A stretch of 64,000 nt of DNA from Conchiformibius sp. (GCA_029984035.1 JASBYJ010000001.1:186001-250000), one strand, 5' to 3'. Counted from the first letter of the stretch, positions 27,396 through 37,057 are shown. Numbers and translations: made by a program. The notes: generated by a model from the sequence alone, not told the origin.

Positions 27396-27790
27396 ACGAT
27401 TGAGTTTCTTCGCTTATAGCTTGTTGGATGTTGATAGATGCAAATGACGGCTTACTTTATCATAAAACATACGATTTTGGTGTTTGGATGCTTTGAGAGC
27501 TTTATATTGATTGGCAGGTGGTGTTTAAAGCCGAAACTGCTTACGGTTTTCAGGCAGCCTGAGTGCATTACTCTGTTTTTATGCAATTGCGTTTAATGAC
27601 AACGATGATTTGCATAAGCAAGATTTTCAGGCAGGCAAGATATGATTGTGCTTTCATTATGTTGTAGTAATTACCAAAGCAGCTTTTTGATTTTCTGATA
27701 AAATATTGCCGTTTTTCTTTCAGGCTGCCTGAAAAATACAGCGCAGCCTGATTACTTATCTGTAAACGATTTAAATAAATGACAAAGTAC
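27396..27790. other. Divergent promoter region of lepB and lepA
   Basis: About 390 bases, AT-rich, with DUS at 27547-27562 and 27719-27734. No additional gene recognised. Confidence 0.5.
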
Positions 27791-29584
27791 ATGAAAAATA
27801 TACGAAATTTCTCTATTATTGCCCACATCGACCATGGTAAATCCACTTTGGCAGATCGTTTTATTCAGTTCTGCGGTGGACTTGACCCCCGCGAAATGAG
27901 TACGCAAGTTCTTGATTCAATGGATATTGAAAAAGAACGCGGCATCACCATCAAAGCCCAAACCGCCGCCCTGAACTACAAAGCCCGCAACGGCGAAACC
28001 TACCGCCTCAACCTGATTGACACGCCCGGACACGTTGATTTTTCTTACGAAGTGTCGCGCTCGCTGTCTGCCTGCGAAGGCGCATTGCTGGTGGTGGACG
28101 CATCGCAGGGCGTGGAAGCGCAAACCGTTGCCAACTGCTACACCGCCATCGATTTGGGCGTGGAAGTCGTGCCGGTGCTGAACAAAATTGACTTGCCTGC
28201 CGCCGACCCCGACCGCGTTGCCCAAGAAATTGAAGACATTATCGGCATTGATGCGGTGGGCGCGGTAACCTGTTCCGCCAAAAGCGGCATGGGCGTGGAA
28301 GACGTGTTGGAAGAAATCGTTGCCAAAATCCCCGCCCCGCAGGGCGACCCCGCCGCGCCGCTTCAGGCAGTCATCATCGATTCGTGGTTTGACAACTATG
28401 TCGGCGTGGTGATGCTGATTCGCGTCAAAAACGGCACGCTCAAACTCAAAGACAAAGTGCGCTTTATGGCGACAAAAGCCGAAACGCAAGTGGAACAACT
28501 GGGCGTGTTTACCCCGAAATCCGTGAACAAACAAGAATTAAGCGCGGGCGAAGTCGGCTTTCTGATTACCGGCGTGAAAGAATTGGGACAGGCGAAAGTG
28601 GGCGACACGGTAACGCTGGCGCAAAATCCCGCCGCCGAGCCTTTGGCGGGTTTTAAAGAAGTGCAAAGCCAAGTGTTTGCGGGACTTTATCCCGTGGAAA
28701 GCCACGACTACGAAGCCCTGCGCGATGCGCTGGAAAAACTGCAACTCAATGATGCCTCATTGAAATTTGAACCCGAAGTGTCGCAAGCCTTGGGCTTCGG
28801 CTTCCGTTGCGGCTTTTTGGGCTTGCTGCACTTGGAAATCGTGCAAGAGCGTTTGGAACGCGAATTTGATATGGATTTGATTACCACCGCGCCCACCGTG
28901 GTTTACCGCGTGATTATGAAAAACGGCGAAGAAATGGAAGTGGAAAATCCGTCCAAACTGCCCGATATCGGCACGATTGAAACCATTTTGGAACCGGTGA
29001 TTACCGCCACCATTCTGGTGCCGCAGGATTATGTCGGCAACGTGATGACCCTGTGCAACCAAAAACGCGGCGTGCAGGTGAATATGCAGTATCTGGGGCG
29101 GCAGGTGATGCTGACTTATGATTTGCCGATGAACGAAGTGGTGATGGATTTCTTTGACAAACTCAAATCCACATCACGCGGCTATGCTTCGCTGGACTAT
29201 GAATTTAAAGAGTTTCGTCCTGCCGATTTGATTAAGCTGGACATTATGGTGAACGGCGAAAAAGTGGACGCTTTGAGCCTGATTGTGCATCGTCAAAGCT
29301 CCGTGCATCGCGGGCGCGAACTGGCGGCGAAAATGCGCGAGTTGATTCCGCGCCAAATGTTTGATATTGCGGTGCAAGCGTCCATCGGCAGCCAGATTAT
29401 CGCCCGCGAAAACGTCAAAGCCCTGCGTAAAAACGTGTTGGCGAAATGTTATGGCGGCGACATCACGCGTAAGAAAAAACTGCTGGAAAAACAAAAAGCC
29501 GGTAAAAAACGCATGAAGCAGGTGGGCAATGTGGAAATTCCGCAGAGCGCGTTTTTGGCGATTTTGCAGGTGGGGGATAAGTAG
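27791..29584 (+). CDS. lepA: Elongation factor 4 (LepA)
   Basis: Ribosome-associated translational GTPase. 597 residues from ATG 27791 (MKNIRNFSIIAHIDHGKST); an in-frame ATG four codons upstream (27779) is possible, and neither has a clear Shine-Dalgarno. G1 is AHIDHGKST, G3 DTPGH, G4 NKID. The LepA-specific C-terminal domain (KRMKQVGNVEIPQSAFLAIL) is intact. Base use is clearly more CGC/GCG-rich than in the flanking lepB and the next lipoprotein gene. Confidence 0.97.
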   Translation: MKNIRNFSIIAHIDHGKSTLADRFIQFCGGLDPREMSTQVLDSMDIEKERGITIKAQTAALNYKARNGETYRLNLIDTPGHVDFSYEVSRSLSACEGALLVVDASQGVEAQTVANCYTAIDLGVEVVPVLNKIDLPAADPDRVAQEIEDIIGIDAVGAVTCSAKSGMGVEDVLEEIVAKIPAPQGDPAAPLQAVIIDSWFDNYVGVVMLIRVKNGTLKLKDKVRFMATKAETQVEQLGVFTPKSVNKQELSAGEVGFLITGVKELGQAKVGDTVTLAQNPAAEPLAGFKEVQSQVFAGLYPVESHDYEALRDALEKLQLNDASLKFEPEVSQALGFGFRCGFLGLLHLEIVQERLEREFDMDLITTAPTVVYRVIMKNGEEMEVENPSKLPDIGTIETILEPVITATILVPQDYVGNVMTLCNQKRGVQVNMQYLGRQVMLTYDLPMNEVVMDFFDKLKSTSRGYASLDYEFKEFRPADLIKLDIMVNGEKVDALSLIVHRQSSVHRGRELAAKMRELIPRQMFDIAVQASIGSQIIARENVKALRKNVLAKCYGGDITRKKKLLEKQKAGKKRMKQVGNVEIPQSAFLAILQVGDK

Positions 29585-29664
29585 TTTTTGGGTTCAGATT
29601 GCTTGAAAACGCAAGCCGCCTGAAAAAGTTTTTACGTAGTATGAATTATAAGTAAGGGAAAAAT

Positions 29665-30423
29665 ATGAAACCAATCTTACCTATTGCGATTTGCTTAATT
29701 TTAACCTCTTGCGCTACTTCTGATTCAGCGTTTTGGTATCCCGAAATAAGTATTTTAAATGGTCAAAAAGTTGACCATATTTCGCCGGGAAAAAGTGTTA
29801 CATTCGTTGGTTCCACTACTGATGAATTTAATCGCAATATGCCAGTTTATCCAAATGATCCCCAAGGAAATGCACATAAAATCATACATATTTCACCACC
29901 ACCAAAATTTATTTTTGCCACCTGTGAAGGCACCAGTTATAACAATACGGTAAGAATCACACGTACAGGACATCAATTAGTAAAAGGCTCGTTTCAAGAA
30001 GGAAAAACTTACCAAGTATATTGTAATGCTCAGTATGATAACAGTTTTGAAATTGTGGCACGTGAAGTACCTAATGGCACAAGTTTTTCTACCAGTTACG
30101 CTATGGATGCTTATTTTAAACGAGAACACTCTAATACTTCCGGACGTGTGCGTTTTATTGCGACAGGAGAAACAAAAAATGGTGGATTTATGGGCTGGGG
30201 CACCAATCCTAACACAATGAACATATTAGGATCGGATGGTAAATTATCTGGCACAGCAGAACTAATTGCGCCTGTTAATCGTGTTATTGTATCTTGCAAG
30301 CGAAATGGCAGGGGAAAAATGGTAGATATCAAACATGCTTTTGAAACAGGGAAAACTTATCGTCTGGATTGCAGAGAAGAAGCCAATGGAGAAATTTCTG
30401 CTTTTATTGTTGATGTACAGTAA
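29665..30423 (+). CDS. Low-GC lipoprotein with two related halves, unknown function
   Basis: A 252-residue predicted lipoprotein: lipobox LTSC (Cys16). The two halves resemble each other. The first (about residues 70-135) has ISPPPKFIFATCEGT, then FQEGKTYQVYCNAQ, then SFEIVARE; the second (about 195-252) has IAPVNRVIVSCKRN, then FETGKTYRLDCREE, then SAFIVDV. Each half holds a pair of cysteines that could form a disulfide, giving two beta-sandwich-like repeats. Codon use is much more AT-rich than lepA next to it, which suggests acquisition. I do not recognise the family. Confidence 0.6.
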   Translation: MKPILPIAICLILTSCATSDSAFWYPEISILNGQKVDHISPGKSVTFVGSTTDEFNRNMPVYPNDPQGNAHKIIHISPPPKFIFATCEGTSYNNTVRITRTGHQLVKGSFQEGKTYQVYCNAQYDNSFEIVAREVPNGTSFSTSYAMDAYFKREHSNTSGRVRFIATGETKNGGFMGWGTNPNTMNILGSDGKLSGTAELIAPVNRVIVSCKRNGRGKMVDIKHAFETGKTYRLDCREEANGEISAFIVDVQ

Positions 30424-30590
30424 ACGTAAGGGGGGATTCTTGTATCCGATTTTTTTTCCTAAAAATTAACGAATTTATAGAAATAGTCGAGGTCAGATAC
30501 TCGTATCCGACTATTCTTAAAATATCCGCAAAATATTGAATTTAAAAATCCAACTTACATTTTCAGCTTGCCTGAAACGGAATATTCATC

Positions 30591-30881
30591 ATGAAACCGT
30601 CCGAATTATTGCAACAACACCGCGCCGAATTATTGGCCGCTAGCCGACAATTCGCGGTAGAAAATGTGCGCGTATTCGGTTTGGTTGCCAAAGGTATGGA
30701 CAGTGAAAATAGTGATTTGGATATTTTGATTGAACCTTTGCCGCAGACCACTTTGTTTTATTTGGGCGGTTTGCAAATGGCGTTTGAAGAATTGTTGGGG
30801 ATTCAGGTGGATGTTCTCACGCCGCGCTGTCTGCCCGAAACATTCCGTGCCCAAGTGTTGCGGGAAGCCAAGCCATTGTAA
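30591..30881 (+). CDS. MNT-type minimal nucleotidyltransferase (MntA-like antitoxin)
   Basis: A 96-residue minimal nucleotidyltransferase. The core FGLVAKGMDSENSDLDILIE (about residues 29-48) matches the MNT pattern GSxxxGxxxxxSDxDLxV, with both metal aspartates kept (D45, D47 region). The usual Gly-Ser reads Gly-Leu, which may weaken nucleotide binding. In MntA-HepT toxin-antitoxin pairs this protein AMPylates the HEPN toxin. No intact HEPN gene follows, only a 34-codon frame, so this looks like an orphan or decayed pair. Confidence 0.7.
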   Translation: MKPSELLQQHRAELLAASRQFAVENVRVFGLVAKGMDSENSDLDILIEPLPQTTLFYLGGLQMAFEELLGIQVDVLTPRCLPETFRAQVLREAKPL

Positions 30882-30918
30882 AAAGGAAAGATGTTCAGAC
30901 TGCCTGAAACAAAAAATC

Positions 30919-31023
30919 ATGGAAAACCCTATCCCCAACACCGAACGCCTGATCCGCGAAATCAATTTAATCCACCAACACTATTCGCGGGATTATTTTG
31001 AAACGGATAGAGTCAAAAAGTGA
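30919..31023 (+). pseudogene. Short frame after the MNT gene, possible truncated partner
   Basis: 34 codons (MENPIPNTERLIREINLIHQ and onward) starting 35 bases after the MNT stop. It sits where a HEPN toxin gene would be, but it is too short and shows no RxxxxH motif. It may be the remaining N-terminus of a lost gene. A terminator follows at 31059. Confidence 0.3.
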
Positions 31024-31058
31024 AAAAACTAATTTAGTTGAGTTTGGTATTTTTACAG

Positions 31059-31086
31059 AAAAAAGACGGGCGAGATGCCCGTCTTT
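31059..31086. terminator. Bidirectional terminator
   Basis: AAAGACGGGC and GCCCGTCTTT form a perfect 10-bp stem with a 5-base loop between converging genes; A- and T-runs flank it on both sides. Confidence 0.85.
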
Positions 31087-31123
31087 GCATATAGGCTATT
31101 ATGCGCAGAAGAAAACCAGTTGC

Positions 31124-31810
31124 TTATTCTTCCCCTGCAAATGCCAGTAGCAGGCGCAACAGGCTGCTGAACAGGTTGTAGATGGAGATGAAGATAGTTA
31201 GGGCTGCGCTGATATGGCTGTCTTCTCCGCCTTCCAATACGCTGCGAATCTGCCACATAATCAGCAGCGAGCTGAAAATCACAAATGCGCCTGAAATGGC
31301 CAATGATAATGCCGGTAGTTTCAGAAAGAGATTGGCTACGACGCCAATCATCAAAACAATTGCCCCCATGCCCAAGAAACGCCCCAATGCATTGGTATTG
31401 ATGTTGGCGCGGCGGGCCATTGCGGCCATGGTGAAAAATATGCCGGCGGTCATGGCGGCAGCAACGCCTACCAGTTTGATGCCGTTGGCAAAGAATCCGC
31501 TGTATTGCAGCAAAGGACCCAGCAAAAGCCCCATGCCGAATGTAAATACCATCAATAGGACGACACCTGTTTGGTTGTAGCGGTTTTTTTCAATGGCAAA
31601 ACACATGCCGTAAAAAAAGGCGAAAGTGATGCCGACGATAACCCAGTAATTGCCTACAAGTGCCAGCGGGTTGAAAAACATACTTGCCGCTGCGCCAAGT
31701 GCGCAGGGTATGAAAGACAAGGCAAGCAGATTATAGGTTTTTTGCAGCAGTACTTCCTGCTCGGTAATCTGTGTGCCGATTTGGGTGTAGTCTTGCATTT
31801 GATTGTGCAT
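31124..31810 (-). CDS. Bax inhibitor-1/YccA family membrane protein
   Basis: 228-residue integral membrane protein with seven hydrophobic segments, starting near LLALSFIPCALGAAASMFF. The N-terminal EQEVLLQKTYNLLALSF and the C-terminal helix with LFSSLLRLLLAF fit the BI-1 family (YccA/YbhL), which modulates FtsH or ion leakage. A second Met at residue 5 (31798) is an alternative start. Monocistronic. Confidence 0.9.
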   Translation of the reverse strand: MHNQMQDYTQIGTQITEQEVLLQKTYNLLALSFIPCALGAAASMFFNPLALVGNYWVIVGITFAFFYGMCFAIEKNRYNQTGVVLLMVFTFGMGLLLGPLLQYSGFFANGIKLVGVAAAMTAGIFFTMAAMARRANINTNALGRFLGMGAIVLMIGVVANLFLKLPALSLAISGAFVIFSSLLIMWQIRSVLEGGEDSHISAALTIFISIYNLFSSLLRLLLAFAGEE

Positions 31811-31921
31811 GGGATACTCCTTGCTTATGGATTAAACCTTTTATTAAACACGAAATACAGATGCGTTTAAGATTTCGGTAATGGGGCTGCCTGAAAGAAA
31901 AGGTTTCAGGCAGCCTGTTGT

Positions 31922-34207
31922 TTATTTGCCGCTTTGTTGTGCGTCCACTGCGGTTAATGCAACGACGTTTACGATGCGGCGTACGGTTGAGATGGGTGTA
32001 ACCAAATGCACGGCTTTATTCAATCCCATCAAAATCGGGCCGACTGTAATGCCGTTGGTGGCGTGTACGCGCATCAGATTATAGCTGATATTGGCGGCTT
32101 CCACATTGGGCATGACCAGCAGATTGGCTGTACCCGATAGGGTGGTTTCGGGGAAAATCTGCTTGCGCAGGTTTTCGTCCAAAGCCAAATCGGCCTGCAT
32201 CTCGCCGTCAATTTCCAATTCGGGGTCGGTTTGGCGTATCAATTCCAGCGCCTGTTGCATTTTGGTAGTGTCCGGGTCGACATGCGAACCGAAATTGGAA
32301 TTGGAGAGCAGGGCGACTTTGGGATGGATACCGAAGCGTTTGATTTCTTGTGCGCACATCAAAGTGCCTTGTGCGATTTGCTCTGCTGTCGGATTATGGG
32401 TAACGTAAGTGTCGGAAATAAAGAAATTGCCGCGGTTGGTAATCAGAGCGTTCATGGCGACGGCATTGCGTTCGGGATTGTTGTAGCCGATGACGTCTTC
32501 GTACACTTTGAAATGGTCGCGGAAACGCCCCACTGTTCCGGCTACCATGCCGTCAGCGTGTCCGAGCCGCACCATAGTGGCTCCAATCAGGGTGTGGTTG
32601 GAGAGCAGGCGGCGGCGTGCCATTTCTTGGGTTACGCCTTTGCGTTTTTGCAGGTCGTAATAGCACTGCCAGCTTTCTTCGTAATAAGGATTATTGTGGA
32701 TGTCGATTAAATCGAAATCTTTGCCTGCCTGAATGGTTAAACCTTGTGAGCGGATGCGCTCTTCAATGACTGAGGGGCGGCCGATTAATACGGGATAGGC
32801 GAGTTTTTGGGAAACGATTTGTTGCGCGGCGTGCAATACGCGTTCGTCTTCGCCTTCCGCCAGTACGATACGTTTGATGTCGCGTTTTGCCTGTGCAAAT
32901 ACGGGACGCATAAACATACCGGTTTTGTAGATTTGTTGGTTCAGTTTTTCGACATAGGCATCCATGTCGTCAATCGGGCGCGTGGCGACGCCTGAGTCCA
33001 TCGCTGCTTGGGCGACTGCGGGAGCAATGCGTGCAATCAGGCGCGGGTCGAAAGGTTTGGGAATCAGGTATTCGGGACCGAATTTCAGTTCCTCGCCGCC
33101 ATAGGCACCGGCTACTACATCGCTGGATTCTGCCAGAGCCAAATCGGCGATAGCATGCACGGTAGCCAGTTTCATTTCTTCGTTGATGGTGGTTGCACCT
33201 ACGTCCAAAGCACCGCGGAAAATGAAGGGGAAACACAATACATTATTGACTTGGTTGGGAAAATCCGAACGGCCTGTGCCGATAATCACATCGGGACGCG
33301 TTGCCTTGGCTTCGGGCGGCCAAATTTCAGGCTGCGGATTGGCCAGTGCGAAAACCAGAGGTTTGTCGTTCATTTGTTGCAGCATTTCGGGCTTGAGCAG
33401 ATTGGCGCCGGATAATCCCAAGAAAATATCTTTACCTGGAACGGCATCGCCCAAAGTACGCTGACCGTTGTCGGCAATGGCATAGCGGATTTTGCTTTCA
33501 TCCATGCGTTCGCGGTCTTCACGGGTTTGGTAAATCACGCCTTTTGAATCGCACACGGTCATGTTTTCGCGTTTCATGCCCAATGCAACCAATAAATCCA
33601 AGCAGGCAATGGCTGCCGCGCCTGCTCCCGAACATACCAATTTCACATCGGCAATGTTTTTGCCAATCAATCTCAAGCCGTTTAATACGGCAGCGGCGGT
33701 GATGATGGCCGTGCCGTGCTGGTCATCGTGGAAAACGGGAATATTGCAGCGTTCGCGTAATTTCTTCTCAATATAGAAGCATTCCGGTGCTTTGATGTCT
33801 TCCAAATTGATGCCGCCGAAAGTCGGTTCGAGTGCGGCAACGATTTCAACGATTTTATCGGGATCGGTTTCGTTTAATTCGATGTCGAATACATCAATAT
33901 TGGCGAATTTTTTAAACAGTACGCCTTTGCCTTCCATAACGGGCTTGCTTGCCAGTGCGCCGATATTGCCCAAGCCCAATACTGCGGTGCCGTTTGAGAT
34001 GACGGCTACCAAATTGCCGCGAGCGGTGTATTTGTAAGAGGCGAGCGGGTCGGCATGGATTTCCATACAGGGTGCGGCAACACCGGGAGAGTAGGCGAGT
34101 GCCAAATCGTGTTGTGTGGCCAAGGGTTTTGTCGGAGCGACTTGGATTTTGCCCGGATAGGGGAATTCGTGAAATTGTAAAGCGGCTTCTTTCAGATGGT
34201 TATCCAT
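31922..34207 (-). CDS. maeB: NADP-dependent malic enzyme with phosphotransacetylase-like domain
   Basis: Oxidative decarboxylation of malate to pyruvate, giving NADPH. 761 residues in two parts. The malic enzyme part (1-430) has YSPGVAAPC, the metal site FHDDQHGTA and the NAD(P) fold SGAGAAAIACL. The C-terminal part (about 435-761) resembles phosphate acetyltransferase (RIVLAEGEDERVLHAAQ, VRLGHADGMVAG) and is normally regulatory. This is the MaeB architecture. A DUS pair (about 31884-31918) follows the stop on this strand. Confidence 0.97.
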   Translation of the reverse strand: MDNHLKEAALQFHEFPYPGKIQVAPTKPLATQHDLALAYSPGVAAPCMEIHADPLASYKYTARGNLVAVISNGTAVLGLGNIGALASKPVMEGKGVLFKKFANIDVFDIELNETDPDKIVEIVAALEPTFGGINLEDIKAPECFYIEKKLRERCNIPVFHDDQHGTAIITAAAVLNGLRLIGKNIADVKLVCSGAGAAAIACLDLLVALGMKRENMTVCDSKGVIYQTREDRERMDESKIRYAIADNGQRTLGDAVPGKDIFLGLSGANLLKPEMLQQMNDKPLVFALANPQPEIWPPEAKATRPDVIIGTGRSDFPNQVNNVLCFPFIFRGALDVGATTINEEMKLATVHAIADLALAESSDVVAGAYGGEELKFGPEYLIPKPFDPRLIARIAPAVAQAAMDSGVATRPIDDMDAYVEKLNQQIYKTGMFMRPVFAQAKRDIKRIVLAEGEDERVLHAAQQIVSQKLAYPVLIGRPSVIEERIRSQGLTIQAGKDFDLIDIHNNPYYEESWQCYYDLQKRKGVTQEMARRRLLSNHTLIGATMVRLGHADGMVAGTVGRFRDHFKVYEDVIGYNNPERNAVAMNALITNRGNFFISDTYVTHNPTAEQIAQGTLMCAQEIKRFGIHPKVALLSNSNFGSHVDPDTTKMQQALELIRQTDPELEIDGEMQADLALDENLRKQIFPETTLSGTANLLVMPNVEAANISYNLMRVHATNGITVGPILMGLNKAVHLVTPISTVRRIVNVVALTAVDAQQSGK

Positions 34208-34294
34208 GGACTACTTTCTGTTAATGAGTGATGTTAAATTAAGTTAAATTTGGTTGCGTGATTGTACTATAAGCACCGTTATGCAGCGAGAGCT

Positions 34295-34744
34295 TTACTC
34301 GGATAGCTCGTCTAAAATTTCTTCGCCGGTTTCTACTGTGCCTCCGCAGGGAATATATAGCTTGGCGTTGCCTGAAAGGGGAAAAGCGGCAAAACAGGGC
34401 GTGTCGGCAAGCTGCAAGGTATCCCATAGAGGGGATAATGCGGAAGGATGGTTTTCCGAAAGCGTATAAACACGGTAGTTTTGCGGGGGAAGCAGCAGCT
34501 CTTGGGCGGTTTCAGGCAGCGGTACATCGGTGGAAACCAGCGAGCCGGTCAATATGCTGCGTTCGCCGTTTTCATGAGTATGCAATACGCTGTATACGGT
34601 AGGGCTGAACGCTGTGATAGTGTTTTTCAGGCTGCCTGAATGCCAGTTTTCCCATGAGCTGAGTACATCGTTTAATTCGTGCAGGGGTGAACGTGTGCCG
34701 GCAATTCGGAAGAAAAACAGGGTGGTTTCGGTGTAATCGGTCAT
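34295..34744 (-). CDS. Small protein, possible GyrI-like effector-binding fold
   Basis: 149 residues, no signal peptide or TM segment. The second half (YRVYTLSENHPSALSPLWDTL, then CFAAFPLSGNAKLYIPCG) is compatible with the C-terminal half of GyrI-like/AraC effector-binding domains, which end in an LYIPV strand. The similarity is weak and rests on my reading. It lies upstream of maeB on the same strand and downstream of dgkA with one base between stop and start codons, so it may be in the dgkA-bcp operon. Confidence 0.45.
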   Translation of the reverse strand: MTDYTETTLFFFRIAGTRSPLHELNDVLSSWENWHSGSLKNTITAFSPTVYSVLHTHENGERSILTGSLVSTDVPLPETAQELLLPPQNYRVYTLSENHPSALSPLWDTLQLADTPCFAAFPLSGNAKLYIPCGGTVETGEEILDELSE

Positions 34745-34745
34745 A

Positions 34746-35138
34746 TCAGTATGAACATAGGGCGATGAGCCATAAAACGGCGGTTAGAATCAAAGCGAGC
34801 ATTTGTGCGGCCGAACCGACATCTTTGGCACGTTTTGCCAAAGGGTGTTTCTCCAGTGAAATGTAATCTATGGTGGCTTCGATGGCGGTGTTGAACAATT
34901 CGGTAATCAGGGAAAGGAATGATGCGCCAATCAGCATCATGGCAATTGCCGCATCAAAGTCGGCAAAGCAAATCACTGACAACAAAATACCGTGCAGCAG
35001 GACGAGCTGCCTGAAAGCGGCTTCGTGTCTGTATGCGGCAAGCAGACCGTCTTTGGAATAGCCTGCGGCATTGATGATGCGTTGCAGCCCGCGTTGGCCT
35101 TTGAAATCCGAGGCGTTGGGTTCGGTGTGCTGGTTCAT
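34746..35138 (-). CDS. dgkA: Diacylglycerol kinase
   Basis: Phosphorylates diacylglycerol left from membrane-derived oligosaccharide or lipid A modification. 130 residues, three TM helices, with the catalytic ELFNTAIEATIDYIS motif and HPLAKRAKDVGSAA. ATG 35138 gives the family length; an upstream extension is not conserved. The start lies 2 bases after the bcp stop, inside the same DUS, so translational coupling is likely. Confidence 0.95.
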   Translation of the reverse strand: MNQHTEPNASDFKGQRGLQRIINAAGYSKDGLLAAYRHEAAFRQLVLLHGILLSVICFADFDAAIAMMLIGASFLSLITELFNTAIEATIDYISLEKHPLAKRAKDVGSAAQMLALILTAVLWLIALCSY

Positions 35139-35140
35139 TT

Positions 35141-35578
35141 TCAGGCAGCCTTTAATGTGTCCAATACGGTTTGGGCGTGCCCGGCCACTTTGACTTGCCG
35201 CCATTCGTGGCTGATTTCGCCTTGTTTGTCCAATACGAAAGTGCTGCGTTCGATACCGAGACTTTCTTTGCCATAGAGTCTTTTCAGTTTAATCACATCA
35301 AATTGGCGGCATACGCTTTCATCGGTATCGCTTAGCAATGGAAATCGAAAGCCTTGTTTGGCGCAGAAGTTTTGATGCGTTTTGACGCTGTCGCGTGAAA
35401 TGCCGACAACGGTATAGCCCAGTGCGGTAAATTCAGGCAGCAGCCGGTTGAAGTCCAAACCTTCGGTTGTGCAGCCGGGGGTGTTGTCTTTGGGGTAGAA
35501 ATAGACAACCAGCGGCAGGTGTTCCTGACTGTTGAACAGGCTGTTGTCGGATGAGGGTAGGGTGAAATGTTGCGGCAT
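35141..35578 (-). CDS. bcp: Thioredoxin-dependent peroxiredoxin (Bcp type)
   Basis: Reduces hydrogen and organic peroxides. 145 residues with the peroxidatic cysteine in FYPKDNTPGCTTEGLDF (about residue 36). The resolving-cysteine position five residues on is Asp-Phe rather than Cys, so it is a one-Cys or atypical form. ERSTFVLDKQGEI is typical. The last codons, LKAA-stop, come from a DUS. It is directly upstream of dgkA. Confidence 0.93.
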   Translation of the reverse strand: MPQHFTLPSSDNSLFNSQEHLPLVVYFYPKDNTPGCTTEGLDFNRLLPEFTALGYTVVGISRDSVKTHQNFCAKQGFRFPLLSDTDESVCRQFDVIKLKRLYGKESLGIERSTFVLDKQGEISHEWRQVKVAGHAQTVLDTLKAA

Positions 35579-35651
35579 GGATATTCCTTCGATAACAGCC
35601 GCAACGCTTCGGATACATTGCGGCTGTTTTGTTTCAGGCAGGCTGGCCGGG

Positions 35652-37034
35652 TTAAAGCAGATTCAAATCGCTGACTCTGTCGAAAATGTGGGTTTCGGAA
35701 TTGCCTTCCTCCCACAGTTTGATACGCAGGCGCAGGTCGTTTACGGATTCTGCCTGGCGCAAAGCTTCTTCGAGAGTGATTTGGTCTTCGGTGTACAGTT
35801 TGAACAAATCTTGGTCGAAGGTTTGCATGCCATCGGTTTGCGAGCGGTTCATCAAGGCGATACATTCCATGAGTTCGCCTTTGAAAATATGGTCTTGCAT
35901 GGCAGGGGTGTTGATAAGCAAATCTACAATACCGATTCGTCCGCCTGCTTTGAGACGTGCCAAACGTTGGCCGATAATGCCTACGGTGTTCAATGCCAAA
36001 TCCATCAATACTTGTTGGTGTCTGTCTTCTGGATAGAAGTTCAAAATCCGTTCAATAGCTTGCACGGCATTATTGGCGTGGATGGTAAAAATACACAAGT
36101 GGCCGGTTTGCGCCAATTGCAAGGCGTATTCCATCGTATGCTCGTTGCGGACCTCACCTACGCAGACGACATCGGGTGCCTGACGCATGGCGGACTGTAC
36201 TGCCATAGACCAAGAAGCGGTGTCGATGCCCAATTCGCGTTGGGTAAAGATACTTTTAATCGGTTTATGCAAATATTCCACAGGGTCTTCAATGGTTACG
36301 ATATGGCCGGCGGCATGTTTGTTTCGCCAGTCGAGCATGGCGGCCATTGATGTTGATTTGCCCGAGCCGGTGGCACCTGCCAAGATGAGCAGGCCGCGCG
36401 GCTGCATGGCCAAATCTTTCAAACCCTGCGGCAGTTTCAAATCGTCTACGGTAAGGATTTTGGTCGTGATGCGCCGCCATACCATGCCCATACGCCCCTG
36501 CTCGTGGTAGGCGTTTACACGGAAACGGATACCGCCTTCGGAAGTAACGGAATAGTTCAATTCCAATTCTTGGTCAAAACGTGCCCGCTGGTCGGGAGTC
36601 ATGGTGGAATACACCAAGCTTTGCGTGTCTTGAGGTGTCAGCGGTTTTAACGGAACGGGCGTCAGCTCGCCGTTGATTTTGAAAGAGGGGGGGAATCCTA
36701 CGCTGATGAAAATATCGGATGCCAAGCGTTTTTCGCATTCCGCCGCCATTTTTTCCAACAGCGGATGCAGTCCCGATTTTTTGGGATGTGCGGCAGGTGC
36801 CGGAGCGGCGGCATCGCCATGCTGTGTATCCGGCCATTCGGGGTTTTTTTGTGCGGGTTGGGTTGAGGCGGAAGGTACGCGTGCAGACGGTTGAGCCGCT
36901 TGATGGGCAGGGGTGCGTTCTACCCGGGACGGTTCTTGGGCGGCAGAAGAGTCTTGCGTTTCTTCGTCCTCATAGCTGCCTTGGTTGATGAATGCTTCCA
37001 GCAAAGAGGCGATGTCTTGGTTTTTATTGGACAT
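35652..37034 (-). CDS. pilU: PilU, PilT-like type IV pilus ATPase
   Basis: Accessory hexameric retraction ATPase of type IV pili. 460 residues, longer than the usual 380-410. The first 85 residues are a Ser/Ala/Pro-rich low-complexity extension (DSSAAQEPSRVERTPAHQAA). The core has the Walker A GATGSGKST, the Asp box TIEDPVEYLHKP, Walker B DVVCVGEVRN and the His box HLCIFTIHANN. It lies 23 bases downstream of pilT on the same strand. Together they power retraction needed for twitching and DNA uptake. Confidence 0.94.
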   Translation of the reverse strand: MSNKNQDIASLLEAFINQGSYEDEETQDSSAAQEPSRVERTPAHQAAQPSARVPSASTQPAQKNPEWPDTQHGDAAAPAPAAHPKKSGLHPLLEKMAAECEKRLASDIFISVGFPPSFKINGELTPVPLKPLTPQDTQSLVYSTMTPDQRARFDQELELNYSVTSEGGIRFRVNAYHEQGRMGMVWRRITTKILTVDDLKLPQGLKDLAMQPRGLLILAGATGSGKSTSMAAMLDWRNKHAAGHIVTIEDPVEYLHKPIKSIFTQRELGIDTASWSMAVQSAMRQAPDVVCVGEVRNEHTMEYALQLAQTGHLCIFTIHANNAVQAIERILNFYPEDRHQQVLMDLALNTVGIIGQRLARLKAGGRIGIVDLLINTPAMQDHIFKGELMECIALMNRSQTDGMQTFDQDLFKLYTEDQITLEEALRQAESVNDLRLRIKLWEEGNSETHIFDRVSDLNLL

Positions 37035-37057
37035 GATTAAATTCCTTTGTGTGCTTG

